43,905 bases of DNA from contig JAUCBJ010006408.1 of the NCBI GenBank assembly GCA_032718475.1, positions 1 to 43,905 of the forward strand, in the 5' to 3' direction. Below, one piece after another: positions 21,358 to 31,061 of the stretch (position 1 is the stretch's first letter; each line of letters begins with the position of its first letter). Below the pieces are notes generated by a model. The model saw only the letters and a program-made list of their open reading frames with translations, had not been told where the DNA came from and ran no database searches. Position numbers and translations under genes: made by a program. The stretch is from Nemertoderma westbladi (lineage: Eukaryota > Xenacoelomorpha > Nemertodermatida > Nemertodermatidae).

Positions 21358-21461
21358 TTAGAAGACTTCGATAATTTTCACCGTACAATTTTTATTATCA
21401 CAGAAATCTTGCCTTAAGTTTAAATCAGTTAGCGCGGCGTATGACCCGTTAGGCAGGGAAC
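21358..21461 (-). CDS. Predicted terminal exon of an unidentified minus-strand gene
   Basis: On the minus strand an acceptor (CCAATATATTTCAG) is followed by two bases, 33 codons and a TAA. The peptide SLPNGSYAALTDLNLRQDFC followed by DNKNCTVKIIEVF contains two Cys residues and looks like the end of a soluble or secreted protein. No family is recognised. An AATAAA follows 56 bases later. Upstream exons were not found. The nearest right-hand neighbour is the foldback-like element at 21840-23312, so any upstream exon would lie beyond or inside it. A donor (GTGAAA) within the exon would be an alternative end. Confidence 0.35.
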
Positions 21462-21865
21462 CTGAAATATATTGGCTTACTAAATTGGGCTGGTTATGTT
21501 TCATTCGATTGATTCTCGCTGTATAATTCCTAACAATCATGTTCACTTAAGGGATAGTATTAACAGTTCCGGCTTATGTGTTGTGTTCTAGATAACAAAC
21601 AGGTCTATGACTTAAAGTAAGTACAACAGATGATTAATGAGAATTATAGTTTGTCACATCCTTTAGGGGTGTGGTATTATGAACCCAACTGAAATACACC
21701 CTGGAATCTGATTTACTGACTTGGGACAATTTTCTCATGAATAAGGAGTAGACAGGCTCACACACATTGAGGCTATATGATAACATGTTTTCTCATGCAA
21801 ACCAATTAATTGTGAACCGAAACTGCTAATTTACCGCCCTTAAGCCTGGTTCACAATTGAGACAT

Positions 21866-22125
21866 AAGAGATAAGTGATAAGATATAAGCGATAAGATAT
21901 TACCGATAAGAGATAAGCGATAAGATATAAGCGATAAGATATTACCGATAAGAGATAAGCGATAAGAAATAAGCTATAAGCCAGGAGTTAAGAGATAAGC
22001 AATAAGAGATAAGCTGTAAGATATATGCGATAAGAGCTATGCTATAAGCCAAGAGTTAAGAGATAAGCGATAGAGATAAGCTATAAGAGATAAGCGATAA
22101 GGGTTAAGCGATAAAAGATAAGCTT
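21866..22125. repeat. Degenerate GATAAG tandem array
   Basis: More than 25 copies of GATAAG or near variants occur, mostly in GATAAGAGATAAGC and GATAAGATATAAGC arrangements. The motif equals the consensus WGATAR of GATA-family transcription factors, though the array probably arose by repeat expansion within the foldback element. Confidence 0.85.
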
Positions 22126-22202
22126 TTGTTTGGTGATAATGCTTAGTTCTAATGTCTAATCACTTTATTGTTCTCAATATAGTAAAGTCCATCTACGCAA
22201 AA

Positions 22203-22300
22203 TGATTATTTATTATTATTATTATTATTATATATTATTATTATATTATTATTATTATAATAATTATTATTATTATTTTATTATTATAATATTTTTATTT
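22203..22300. repeat. TTA/ATT microsatellite
   Basis: Nearly pure TTATTATTATT with interruptions, in the centre of the foldback-like element. Confidence 0.9.
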
Positions 22301-22409
22301 TATTTTATTATTCAGCATCTTATTTGATGTTATTTATTCTATATATTTCTAGTCAATTCAAAATAGTTTTTATTGATAACAGTTTTTATTACACATCCTG
22401 AACGTCTCT

Positions 22410-22663
22410 CTGATACACTTCGTTACTTAGCAATAGGAGCCTGGAGCCTCAAACAGAAAATTGCCCTTAAGTTACCTTATTGGAAAGTCAACAAACAATA
22501 TGTATTGCCTTGTGGAAGATATTTTCACCACTCTACATACTGTATCTCCACCTTCCGAGAATGATATCATTGAAAACTCTGCTAATTTTGAAAACTGTCT
22601 GACAAATGGCAGAGAGTGTGTCAGTACATAAATGTCGTAATCATAGTTTTGATTTTGACGCAT
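22410..22663 (-). other. Open stretch in the centre of the foldback-like element
   Basis: The minus strand is open for 63 codons (22472-22663) with a varied composition, including SLPFVRQFSKLAEFSMISF and VCRVVKISSTRQYILFVDF. It ends at a GTAACT that could be a donor. No domain is recognised. It may be a remnant of the transposase or accessory protein of the parent element, or captured host exon sequence. Confidence 0.25.
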
Positions 22664-22699
22664 TTTATCATAATATATATGGGCTTTTGCATTCTATTG

Positions 22700-23290
22700 G
22701 CTAATCCTTATCGCCTATGGCAAAACTTATCGCCAGCGATATGACCCTTATCGCCAGTGATAAGACCCTTATCGCCTATCACTTATCGCCAGTTGTGAAT
22801 GCATCACCTTACCGCTTATCTCTTATCGCCAGTTGTGAACGCATCATCTTATTGCTTATCTCTTATCGCCAGTTGTGAACGCATCACCTTATCGCTTATC
22901 TCTTATCGCCAGTTGTGAACGCATCACCTTATAGCTTATCTCTTATCACCAGTAGTGAACGCATCTCCTTATAGCTTATATCTTATCACCAGTTGTGAGC
23001 GCATCGCCTTATCGCTTATCTTTTAACACCAGTTGTGAACGCATCACCTTATCGCTTATCTTTTATCACAAGTTGTGAACGCATCACCTTATAGCTTATC
23101 TCTTATCGCCAGTTGTGAACGCATCTCCTCATCTCTTATCTCTTATCGCCAGTTGTGAACACATCACCTTATAGCGTATCTCTTATCACCAGTTGTGAAC
23201 GCATCGTCTTATTGCTTATTTTTTTATCGCCAGTTGTGAATGCTTCGGCTTATCGCTTTTCTCTTATCGCAAGTTTCTTATCGCTTATTG
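22700..23290. repeat. 40-bp tandem array (CTTATCGCCAGTTGTGAACG...)
   Basis: The unit AGTTGTGAACGCATCACCTT followed by ATCGCTTATCTCTTATCGCC repeats with a period of 40 (for example 22831, 22871, 22911), about 12 to 14 copies with scattered substitutions. Each unit contains TTGTGAAC, the same core as the element terminus (CAATTGTGAACC). The array may thus have grown from the terminal repeat itself. Confidence 0.9.
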
Positions 23291-23312
23291 CTCAATTGTG
23301 AACCGGGCTTAA

Positions 23313-23892
23313 GCTTACCTCGTTAAATATAAATATAAACAAGTTCGAAGTTATGCGGTGTTAATGTAGCAGAATTCCATATCATTAACCAAATACATAA
23401 AGTGACCATCATATGTAACAAATCAATAGGTACAATAGTAAGTCAGTACAAACAATTCAGTATTTAGAGTGTATTAACAGTACATTGATAATCAACTATG
23501 ATTTCTACGCATCAGCCAAGATGTTACTGGCAAAGGTCTTTCTACTATTAGCAAAGCAGAATATTGAACAAAGAAACGTCGCAATGCGGCATAAAACACG
23601 CCCAGCAATAGAATGCAAAGAATTCTTAGAACCCTGAATCAGAGTGATCCATGTAGCAACTTCCAATCAGAAGCTTTGTTACTGCATTTGTTTACTAGAG
23701 TTCAATGGTGTGAAGAAAATAAAAAGGGCACTTATTGGCCGCATTCCAACCACTAAGAAGGAGGCAAGGGAATGCCAAGAAATGAATACCAAAAATTAAC
23801 ACGTCAGAGTGTGAGGCTTTTAATTGAATCCTACCCAAAATTCATCAGTTTTATAAATCTTATCTAAATACTCAATCAGTTATATGGCTTGT
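23313..23892. other. Spacer without supported genes
   Basis: AT-rich DNA between the foldback-like element and the gag remnant. A short plus-strand open stretch near 23720-23800 (IKRALIGRIPTTKKEARECQ) looks protein-like but has no start, splice sites or recognised family. Confidence 0.4.
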
Positions 23893-25267
23893 TTATTTCA
23901 AAAGTGCCTGAGCATCATTACCCTTTATCACAGGACCCTGTGTAAGAGCATCTATATGTGTTTTAGCTATTATATATGGTTGTCCAAATCGCTTTGCTAA
24001 CAATTCGCGAGCAGTTTTATATCCAATATTTACATTAAGGATTATGCAATTCTTTATTACACGATATGCATCTTTAGTACAAATTTGTAGTAAATAAGTA
24101 AGACGTTCAGTGTCTGAATCTACTTTCTTTGCAATACCTTCTTCAAAACACCTTACAAATCTCCAATAATCAGCAGGGTTGCTATCAAAGTATTTAATTT
24201 CTGACTTTGGCATATACATTGTAGCTGATAGCTTTTTGCAAGTTTGTTCTAATGCATCACTATCATTATGTGTATCATCTACTACTCTTTCATAACATAA
24301 CTCCTCATTTATATTTCTAATATATCCTGGATGGATATCTGGTGTAGAATGCATATGCATTGCAGTTGCTCTGTCATCACCAATTGTTGTACTATATTTA
24401 TTAATTTTCCAAACATTGGCATTAGCATTCAAATTGAATTTTACTAAATTTTCTTGTGAATTTATTGCTCTTTCGATAATTAATGGATCATCCTATAAAC
24501 ATTTAACTTCTTTCACTTCACACTTGAAATCAATTTTATTTTCATTATCTGAAAGCTCTTGATCAAATTGGTACTCATTAAAAACCTTCATGGATGCATT
24601 TGCTTTTTCTATTTTTGTTTCTATACTTAATATTCTTTCCATATTAATTATTTATTTTCGTTTCATCTCTAGCGCTTGTTGCTTCTTTATTTGCATAAGC
24701 TCTACCTCAGCAACTGCCTTTTCTGCTTTAGATATTGCTGAAAGTTCACTTATAGAGACGAATGAGTGTCTAGATGACTTTTTTGATGTGCAACTTGTAT
24801 GCCTTGATGAATTACTACCCTTTGCAACAATATGATCCTTTTGTAACGTTTTAGTAGCTACTTTCATGCTTGCTAATCTAACATGAACAGGGGTGACAGA
24901 GTCACTAAACCATGAATCAATTTGCTTAGTGAGCTGTATGTAAACGTCTTGTTGAAGATCCCAATATTTGACTCATAATCAATTTTATGACTTGTTCCAA
25001 CAACAAAGTTAGCATATTTCTGATGAGCAGTCGCAAATTTTGTAAATGCAACCTTTATCTCTGCATATACTTTATTTAATCTTGATCATTAGCATGCGAC
25101 TGCATGCAATCAGATGAAATATTATATAACTTAGTGAGATTAGATTTGTAACAGGCACGAACATTTTTTAATTGAGTAGCCTTGCTATTATATTCCCTTT
25201 TAAACCGTTTCTTATTCCTGACTGTACCATTTGTACCAGCAGATTCAGAACTACTTGCATCAGACAT
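23893..25267 (-). pseudogene. BEL/Pao-type gag remnant (DUF1759-like)
   Basis: Three minus-strand frames follow one another in gag order. 25267-25076 starts MSDASSSESAG and is basic. 24867-24652 is coiled-coil-like with a KAEKAVAEVELMQIKKQQAL segment. 24432-23893 is a capsid-like domain with MPKSEIKYFDSNPADYWRFV, ERLTYLLQICTKDAYRVI and a GYKTARELLAKRFG block, the layout of the DUF1759 gag domain of BEL/Pao elements. Stops and frameshifts separate the parts, and no protease or reverse transcriptase follows. It belongs to a different, shorter family from the gag at 31062-34889. Confidence 0.65.
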
Positions 25268-25730
25268 GATTTGTCATTAGAACTGAGTTCTTTACTTCTA
25301 ATATTAATGTTGTCAGATATACAATAAACAGGTGCAAAACCAGTTAGCCAGTTCCTTTAAACCACCATTTTCAGTACCGTCGGCAACATATGACAATACT
25401 GCAATTATACTGATATATATTAGCCGTACCGGGTATATAAACATGGAGGCCAGTAGGGTATGTGTTGTGTAGGCCTACATGGCGCTATGCATGTAAATCA
25501 TCAGTTGAAGTTAATATCAATATGGAACATCTAGATATCATAAATATTGAGAACTAACTAAAATTGAGGCATAAATTAAAACAGACACTAAGTAAACTGG
25601 ATCGGAAATAAAAATATTAAAAGGGGAATAGAGTTAAAATACCCTGTGGGTCGTATTTATTCGAGTAAATCAAAAAGCCCATCAGAGTTACTAGATTCCA
25701 CTGTTCCCAGAATAGATGCGGGATCACCCA

Positions 25731-27292
25731 TTAACCCTATTAAACCCGGGGGGGGGGGTCAATATGACCCCTCCCATGGTTTTTTTATTATAATTCTGAA
25801 ACAAACGCAGTTGGGAATCTGAAATTTTATGACTTTTCCTAAAAATCTATTGTCTTCCTAGTAGTGAAAACTGTTTTCAAAAATATTGGGTACTTTTCGA
25901 GTTATAGCGCCATTTTTTAACCCTACTTTTGGCACTTTTTTTGAGACGTTTTTTGAAAATTACATTTCATTAAATATGAATTGTAACATCTCTATTTTTT
26001 ATTTACACGGGTTTTTTGGTGTTAGAAATTTGATGGAATTCATATAAATTGATTTAGAAATTTTAAACTTGTTTTTTTCGGTGGGTGCCAAATTTTGGTG
26101 CCAGCACCAAATTTTGAAATATGTCAATTTTGTAAATTGATCGTTTGAAACTTGTTTTTTACGCAATTGGGGTTTTTTGGGTTTCTGGATTCGAAGAAAT
26201 ATATACGAGTTGCACGAAGCGTATCAAACTTGTATTTTTCGGTGCTGTGTGCAAATTTTGGTGCTAGCACGAAATTTTGAAAATCCATTCAATAGATAAA
26301 ATTGCTTGTGAGAATTTATTTCTTGCGTTTTAGAGGTTTATGGCTGTTCTGAATTCAATGGAAAATATAATTATCGAACTAGACATCTCAAACTTGTATT
26401 TTTCGGATGTGGGTGCAAAATGTGGTGCTAGCACCAAATTTTGAAAACCATCAAATATATAAATTGATTGTGTCACCTTGTTTCTTGCGTTATACGGGTT
26501 TGTGATGGTTCTGAATTCAATGAAATCAGTAAAAATTTCATAAGAGTTGTCAAACTTGTATTTTTCGCCGGTGGGTGAAAATTTTTGTGCCAGCACCAAA
26601 TTTTGGAAAATATGCAAATTGATAAGTAGATAGTATCACCTTGTTTCTTGCGTTATACGGGTTTATGAGGGTCCTGAATCCGATGGAATCAATAAAAACT
26701 GCACTGGACATCGCAAACTTGTACTTTTTGGTGATGGGTACGAAATTTGGTGCTAGCACCAAAATTTGCCAAATTACGGCGAAAAATACAAGTAGCAATG
26801 ATCTAGCATATTAGAAATGTATTCCATTAGAATCAGCGCCCTCAAAAACCTGAAAATGTGAATTTATAGCATCGTATAAGTGAATTAAAAATTTTGTGTT
26901 CTAACTGAAAAGTGCTGGTTACTTTTTTTTTTCATTTTTTTCCTACGCAGAGAGGACTAAACAGCTATTTATAGTAATCATATCATTTTTTAATATTTTC
27001 CAATGTATTTTACACCCCAGAAAACCTGTATTGAAAAATAATTAGCCGAAAATGTAACTTTCAAATTTGGTGAAAATTGTGCACTACTTGTAATTTTGGT
27101 GCTGCAATATAACCACCCCAGTACATTTTTTCGAAATTTTTTTTTTTCGGTCGGATCCAGACAAGTGATACCTACGTACAAACAAAAAATCAGACGTTTT
27201 CGTAAATATTTGTAGATTTTAGAGGGGGGGGTCAATATGACCCCCTCCCGGTATTTGTACAACATTTTATAGCCCGGTACTAATAGGGTTAA
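25731..27292. mobile_element. piggyBac-like non-autonomous element with TTAA target duplication
   Basis: The element runs from 25735 to 27288 (1554 bp) between TTAA copies at 25731-25734 and 27289-27292. Its ends are CCCTATTAAACCCGGG and, complemented, CCCTATTAGTACCGGG, an imperfect inverted repeat starting with CCCT as in piggyBac transposons. Just inside both ends lies a G run followed by GGTCAATATGACC, a palindrome with a 3-base centre. It has no transposase. The interior is mainly 162-bp tandem repeats. The insertion site inside the retrotransposon copy is exact. Confidence 0.85.
26065..26800. repeat. 162-bp tandem repeat inside the piggyBac-like element
   Basis: AAACTTGT followed by a T-rich CGGTG block and then GTGC(C/T)AGCACCAAATTTTG recurs at 26065, 26226, 26390, 26552 and 26714, spacings 161-164. 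As 162 is a multiple of three, minus-strand frames run through several units without being real genes. Each unit contains GGTGC.AGCACC, a small palindrome. Confidence 0.85.
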
Positions 27293-28019
27293 GATCGCTA
27301 TCAACAGACTTTTGCAACAGGAATCGATGGGATCGTGGCTCTATGGTGGCATTGTGGAGTCATCTTCCTAGGTCTTTCAGGAAGGTTGCAGTGGCTTCTC
27401 CGTGTCGGCCAAAGGTCTCAAAGGCAACAAGAGTAAATTGATAACCGCAGTCTATAAGATCATGGTACATTCGTGTTTGATTATCTCCTGTTCTTGGGCA
27501 ATGCGTCCTCCCTCGTTCTGGCTGGTGGATAAGTGGCTTGGTGCAAGGTGGTCCACTACAGTGGCATCCCAGGTCAAAGTCTTTTCGCTCTCTCAAGGCA
27601 CCAGAGTCATCCCATTTACCCATTTACCATCTGTTCTAGAGAGGCTGGGTGGTTCTAGAATAGAGGGGATATTACAGCTGGCCAACCCACGCTTCACGAT
27701 CTCATTCAACATTGAATGGTGGGGGCGAATTGGCCAGGCGAACTGGGCTACCACAGCTGGTGCAGGAGTGGGGCTCGGTTAATTTGCAGCCGAGGCGGGT
27801 AGCGATTGATATGCAGAGCTGAGAGTTCGAAAGTTTGAGACCTAGGGAACTGCAGGGAATCGCGTCTAGCCAACACCCCGCTGTGCGATCTTCTATTGAG
27901 TTCAGCCGAGCAATGTCAAGACGAGTGGAAGGGGTGTGAAGGGTGGCCAGATTATTTTGGACAAATGATGTACATATTGTTTAAACATAAGCAAATTTTA
28001 TTTCCCAGATAAATCATAT

Positions 28020-28450
28020 TGTGAAATCAAATCCTCACATTGAAACCAAATCTTTTTGTGGTCATTATTGCATGCATTGTTATATTGATGTTTTCCCTTT
28101 TGCAACTATTTCATCTGACGACGATGATATATTTGAATCCTCTGCAATTACTTCTGACTTTAACAGCGATATTACCAATTCAAGATATACAAGATATACT
28201 CCAGATATACATATCTTAAACACCGCCAGGTATAGCGAATACTATACTATAGAAGAATCTTTTAACAAGAAGAAGAATCTTTAGAACATGATTTCTATGT
28301 ACTAACCTTTTCATAAACTCTCATAGGTGATAATGAAGACTTAAGTAAATTACAAATAGAAGGATATACCACTATACCAGTCCCTTCCTCTCAGCCCAAC
28401 CGAACTGATGAAAGACTGGTACTAGGTGGGGAACCAGCTTAGGCTAGTAC
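28020..28450 (+). pseudogene. Possible N-terminal remnant of another non-LTR retrotransposon
   Basis: The frame 28021-28284 includes CMHCYIDVFPFATISSDDDD and ends with YYTIEESFNKKK. A C-x2-C followed by an FPF motif and then a YY..EEF-type block is a pattern I associate with the PHD-like start of some CR1/L2-type elements. Later, out of frame, comes QIEGYTTIPVPSS, which resembles the GYT segment of an AP-type endonuclease. The match is weak and the middle would be deleted. Confidence 0.25.
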
Positions 28451-28559
28451 ATCAAAAACAATATAAATTTTCTAGAAAAACCAGAATTAAAAGTCGACAG
28501 AATTGAAAACAAGTGGATTCAATTTAAAACAAACAGCAATAAAATTATCTTAGTACTAC

Positions 28560-29245
28560 TACTACTAGGTCGAGCGAACTCAGACAGTGGAAATGAGATC
28601 CTTCCAGGCTTCCCGATTCTCCATAGTTGTCGCAATTTCGTTTCTCCCAAGTTCAGTATCCTTTTCAAGGTGATCTATATATGTTATGGCCGGTCGTCCA
28701 CGACTACACTTTCCATGAGTTGGTTGCCAGAAAAGTAGATCTGGAATCACCTCGTCTTTACTTCGCCAGCAGTCTCACCCCCATATAAAAATACACTTTC
28801 CACTGTGGCTCGAAAGAACGTAGTCTTCAGGTGCCTGGAGAGATCTGATTTCCAGATGGTATCCATTTTTGATAGAGCTACCCAAGCCTTTGCTTTCCTA
28901 ACTTCTATGTCCTTTTTGCTACTCTTTATCCATGATCCTAGGTACTGGAAGTCATCAACCTTCCTTAGTTGAATATTATCAATGGTTGTCAAGTTTCCAT
29001 CAGCATTAAAGGTCATGAATTCGGTCTTTGTAGCATTTATATGCAATCCAACCTCCTTAGCAGCCCTCTCCACTTTATTTAGTAGAAGCTGCGCATCTGC
29101 TAGCGTATTAGAGAGCAGGGTGATGTCATCTGCAAAGTCGGTTTCTGTGACTGTAGTTGCCGGATATCTACTACTTATGCGTTCTTGAAGTGTGAATCCC
29201 AGATCTTCATCCTTTGTGGCCATCCTCATTGCCCAATCCAGTATT
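28560..29245 (-). pseudogene. RTE-like retrotransposon 3' fragment
   Basis: The fragment starts in the reverse transcriptase at LDWAMRMATK. It carries motif C (TDFADDITLL), the YLGSWI block, IWKSDLSRHLKTTFFRATVE, a frame break near 28770 and then the C-terminal FWQPTHGKCSRGRPAITYID region. It ends in CCTAGTAGTAGTAGTAC. This is the same architecture and the same tail as the element ending at 16470, from a different subfamily. On the right it abuts the BEL/Pao reverse transcriptase with no spacer. Confidence 0.8.
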
Positions 29246-30405
29246 CCATTTCTTTAACAGTTCTCCCTTAAGCGGATCGTCCCATGAGTGGTTTTCAAGC
29301 CACATTTGTTGTACTAAACTCCGAGCAATCAATATAACTGGGCTAATAAATCCCAATGGGTCGAAATAAGTGCTCAGGATACTTAAACAAATCCGTTTGG
29401 TCCGAACTGGATTATCTCGCTGTTTTAGCTGAAAAAACAGGATATCTTTTTCAGTGTCCCACTTCAAGCCAAGCGTCTTGGTTTCTGGAAGATCATCCTT
29501 TATTAAGTCTAGGTCTTTCGCTCCTCGGTCTTCTACCGGTATCGCTTCCAGAAAGTCACGGGAGTTGCTGGTGAATTTCGTCAGTCGAAATCCACCTCTT
29601 TTCAAACACTCTACCGTTCCTTTCGCGACATCAATGGCTTCTTCTACTGATGGAAGGGACCTTAAATTATCGTCCATGTATATATTACGCTTGATGTTGT
29701 CTATCACCTCTTTTGAGAAGGCGTCTCGGTTGTCATTCGCAGTGGTTCGCACCACGGAGCAGGCGTTGGAAGGGCTTGATATGATCCCAAAAGCCTGGAT
29801 GGTCATCCAGTACTCTACCGGTTTCTGATTGAGGTCTCCTTCAGGCCACCACAGAAATCTCAGGCTGTCTCTATCTCTATCCAGCGCCTTGACTTGTAAG
29901 AACATTCCTTCTATATCGGAGGCGAACGCGATGGAATATTGTCTTAATCTTAAAAGTATTCCCAACAAAGATTGGAGTAAGTTGGGTCCTGGTAACAACT
30001 CGGAATTGAGGGATTGGCCCATATATAGGGCGGAGCCATCGAATACGACTCGTACTTCGTGGGGTTTACCGGGTTTGGGAACGTAATGATGTGTTAAGTA
30101 ATACGTTCTCTCAGTCACTGGTGTTCCTTCCGGTACTCGCTCCGCGTATCCCTTTGTTATAAATTTCTTCAACTGAGTTTGGTACATTTCTTTAGCTGAA
30201 GCATTAGCCGTAAGGCGTCGATGTAATTGAGCGATTCTTTTCTCTGCCAAGGGTCTGTTCTTTATAAATCTAGGTACTCGTTTTCGAAATGGTAGGCCGA
30301 TTTCATATCTACCTTGGTCCTTTAAAAAACGTGTAGTTGTTTCCTGGATTTGCTTGGCTCTTTCTTCTTCTATCGATAGGGCCTTATCGTATGAATTGGG
30401 CTCTA
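29246..30405 (-). CDS. BEL/Pao reverse transcriptase (partial)
   Basis: The frame is open from about 30405 and encodes the Pao-type reverse transcriptase. Counting from 30250, a VRVVFDGSA segment is at residues 66-74, motif A SDIEGMF is at 111-117 (catalytic D112), motif B FGIISSPSNA is at 154-163, and motif C is YMDD at 191-194. It ends after the segment WDDPLKGELLKKW, which lies just before RNase H in related proteins. The sequence then changes to an RTE-like fragment. The enzyme copies element RNA into DNA in the particle. The catalytic residues are all present, but the frame is disconnected upstream by a frameshift near 30403 and truncated downstream. Confidence 0.85.
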
Positions 30406-30960
30406 CCAGTTCTTGAGCTCTACGGCGAGTTCGTCCCGAGTTCTAGCGTTGCAGCGCTCTATCTCATCATTTAGTTCGTCATTGTAATCAATGGGTCCCG
30501 ATGGGCGAATCAGTTGACATAGGTTCACCTGGTTTTTCCACGTTTTGTTTTCTGTAAGTAGGTCGATTGTGTTCTCTTCATCGAAGAGTTGGTAGATGTC
30601 GTCATTATCTGAGGAGTATGGTGTTCCCTCAGTTAGTTCTTCCACCTCACTGTTCTTCACTTCCCAATCGTTTACTTGATATATTCGTTCTTGTGGCATT
30701 CTCTCTTCGAGAGTTCTGCGGGAAGGGCCAGTAAAGTACCAACCTACTCTAGTTCTTACCGCATAGGTTTGCAGTGGCTGCGGTTGAGCAGGCCGTTTCT
30801 CCAATGTCTCGAGCGCCTCATGCGCGTTTTGGCCGATGAGTATTTGCACTCCAGGATAATCTGTCTGGAATCGAGGTATCTTAAGATGTTGGATGCTCTC
30901 ATCCTCGTCCCAATTATAAAGGTCTGCTTGGGTAGTAGCGAACCGACCTTATACCGTACC
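30403..30960 (-). pseudogene. BEL/Pao protease-to-RT linker region
   Basis: The minus frame 30849-30403 starts with VQILIGQNAHEAL, the conserved segment after the protease in BEL/Pao elements, then has YAVRTRVGW and an acidic linker to ENKTWKNQVN. Just upstream, in the same frame, an acidic DEDESIQHLK-type stretch is readable back to about 30945, where a short repeat-flanked insertion disrupts the frame. It ends in a stop at 30403 caused by a one-base shift relative to the reverse transcriptase frame. Confidence 0.6.
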
Positions 30961-30995
30961 GAACCGGACCGAACCGTAGTTACCGACCTTATACC
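30942..30995. repeat. 14-bp direct repeat flanking a short GGTTCGG-rich insertion
   Basis: ACCGACCTTATACC occurs at 30942-30955 and 30982-30995, separated by 26 bp containing repeated ACCGAAC/ACCGGAC. It sits in the protease-RT linker and coincides with loss of the reading frame. Confidence 0.7.
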
Positions 30996-31061
30996 TTGTG
31001 CTCCTAATTTATCCTGGGGGGTGGACAACACACCTACATAGTAATCTGCCATTAGGGTAGA

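Larger units (their letters stand above)
21840..23312. mobile_element. Foldback-like element with 22-bp inverted termini and GATAAG/CTTATC arms
   Basis: The left end reads TTAAGCCTGGTTCACAATTG and the right end, complemented, reads TTAAGCCCGGTTCACAATTG (one mismatch over 22 bp). Both are bounded by TTAA (21840-21843, 23309-23312), which could be a target duplication or part of the termini. The left arm is about 260 bp of degenerate GATAAGAGATAAGC units. The right arm is an array of 40-bp units containing CTTATC. The central 550 bp hold a (TTA)n microsatellite and an open stretch. No transposase is recognised, so it is non-autonomous. The superfamily is uncertain. Confidence 0.7.
25657..27960 (-). 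pseudogene. Second copy of the restriction-like-endonuclease retrotransposon, split by a TTAA element
   Basis: On the minus strand, 27960-27293 and then 25730-25657 match the 481-1889 frame from about residue 208 to its end. Matching blocks include NLATLHTPS, IARLNSIEDRTAGCWLDAIP, SQLCISIATRLGCK, VAFETFG, RSHRFLLQ and, beyond the inserted element, ASILGTVESSN and LFDLLE plus the stop. Frameshifts lie near 27720 and 27310, and there is a TGA near 27360. The copy is 5'-truncated. The DNA between 25731 and 27292 is the piggyBac-like insertion, and removing it with one TTAA restores a continuous match. Confidence 0.85.

Noticed and set aside
21866-23290. Possible CRISPR-like array because of regular 40-bp spacing
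   Set aside because: There are no unique spacers: the whole 40-bp unit repeats. The context is eukaryotic, and it forms one arm of an inverted-terminus element.
26330-26798. Minus-strand frames of 82 and 95 codons
   Set aside because: They run through the 162-bp tandem repeats of the TTAA element and repeat the same 54-residue pattern.
28390-28440. CTGATGA resembling the core of a hammerhead ribozyme
   Set aside because: No GAAA and no supporting stems at the required positions.
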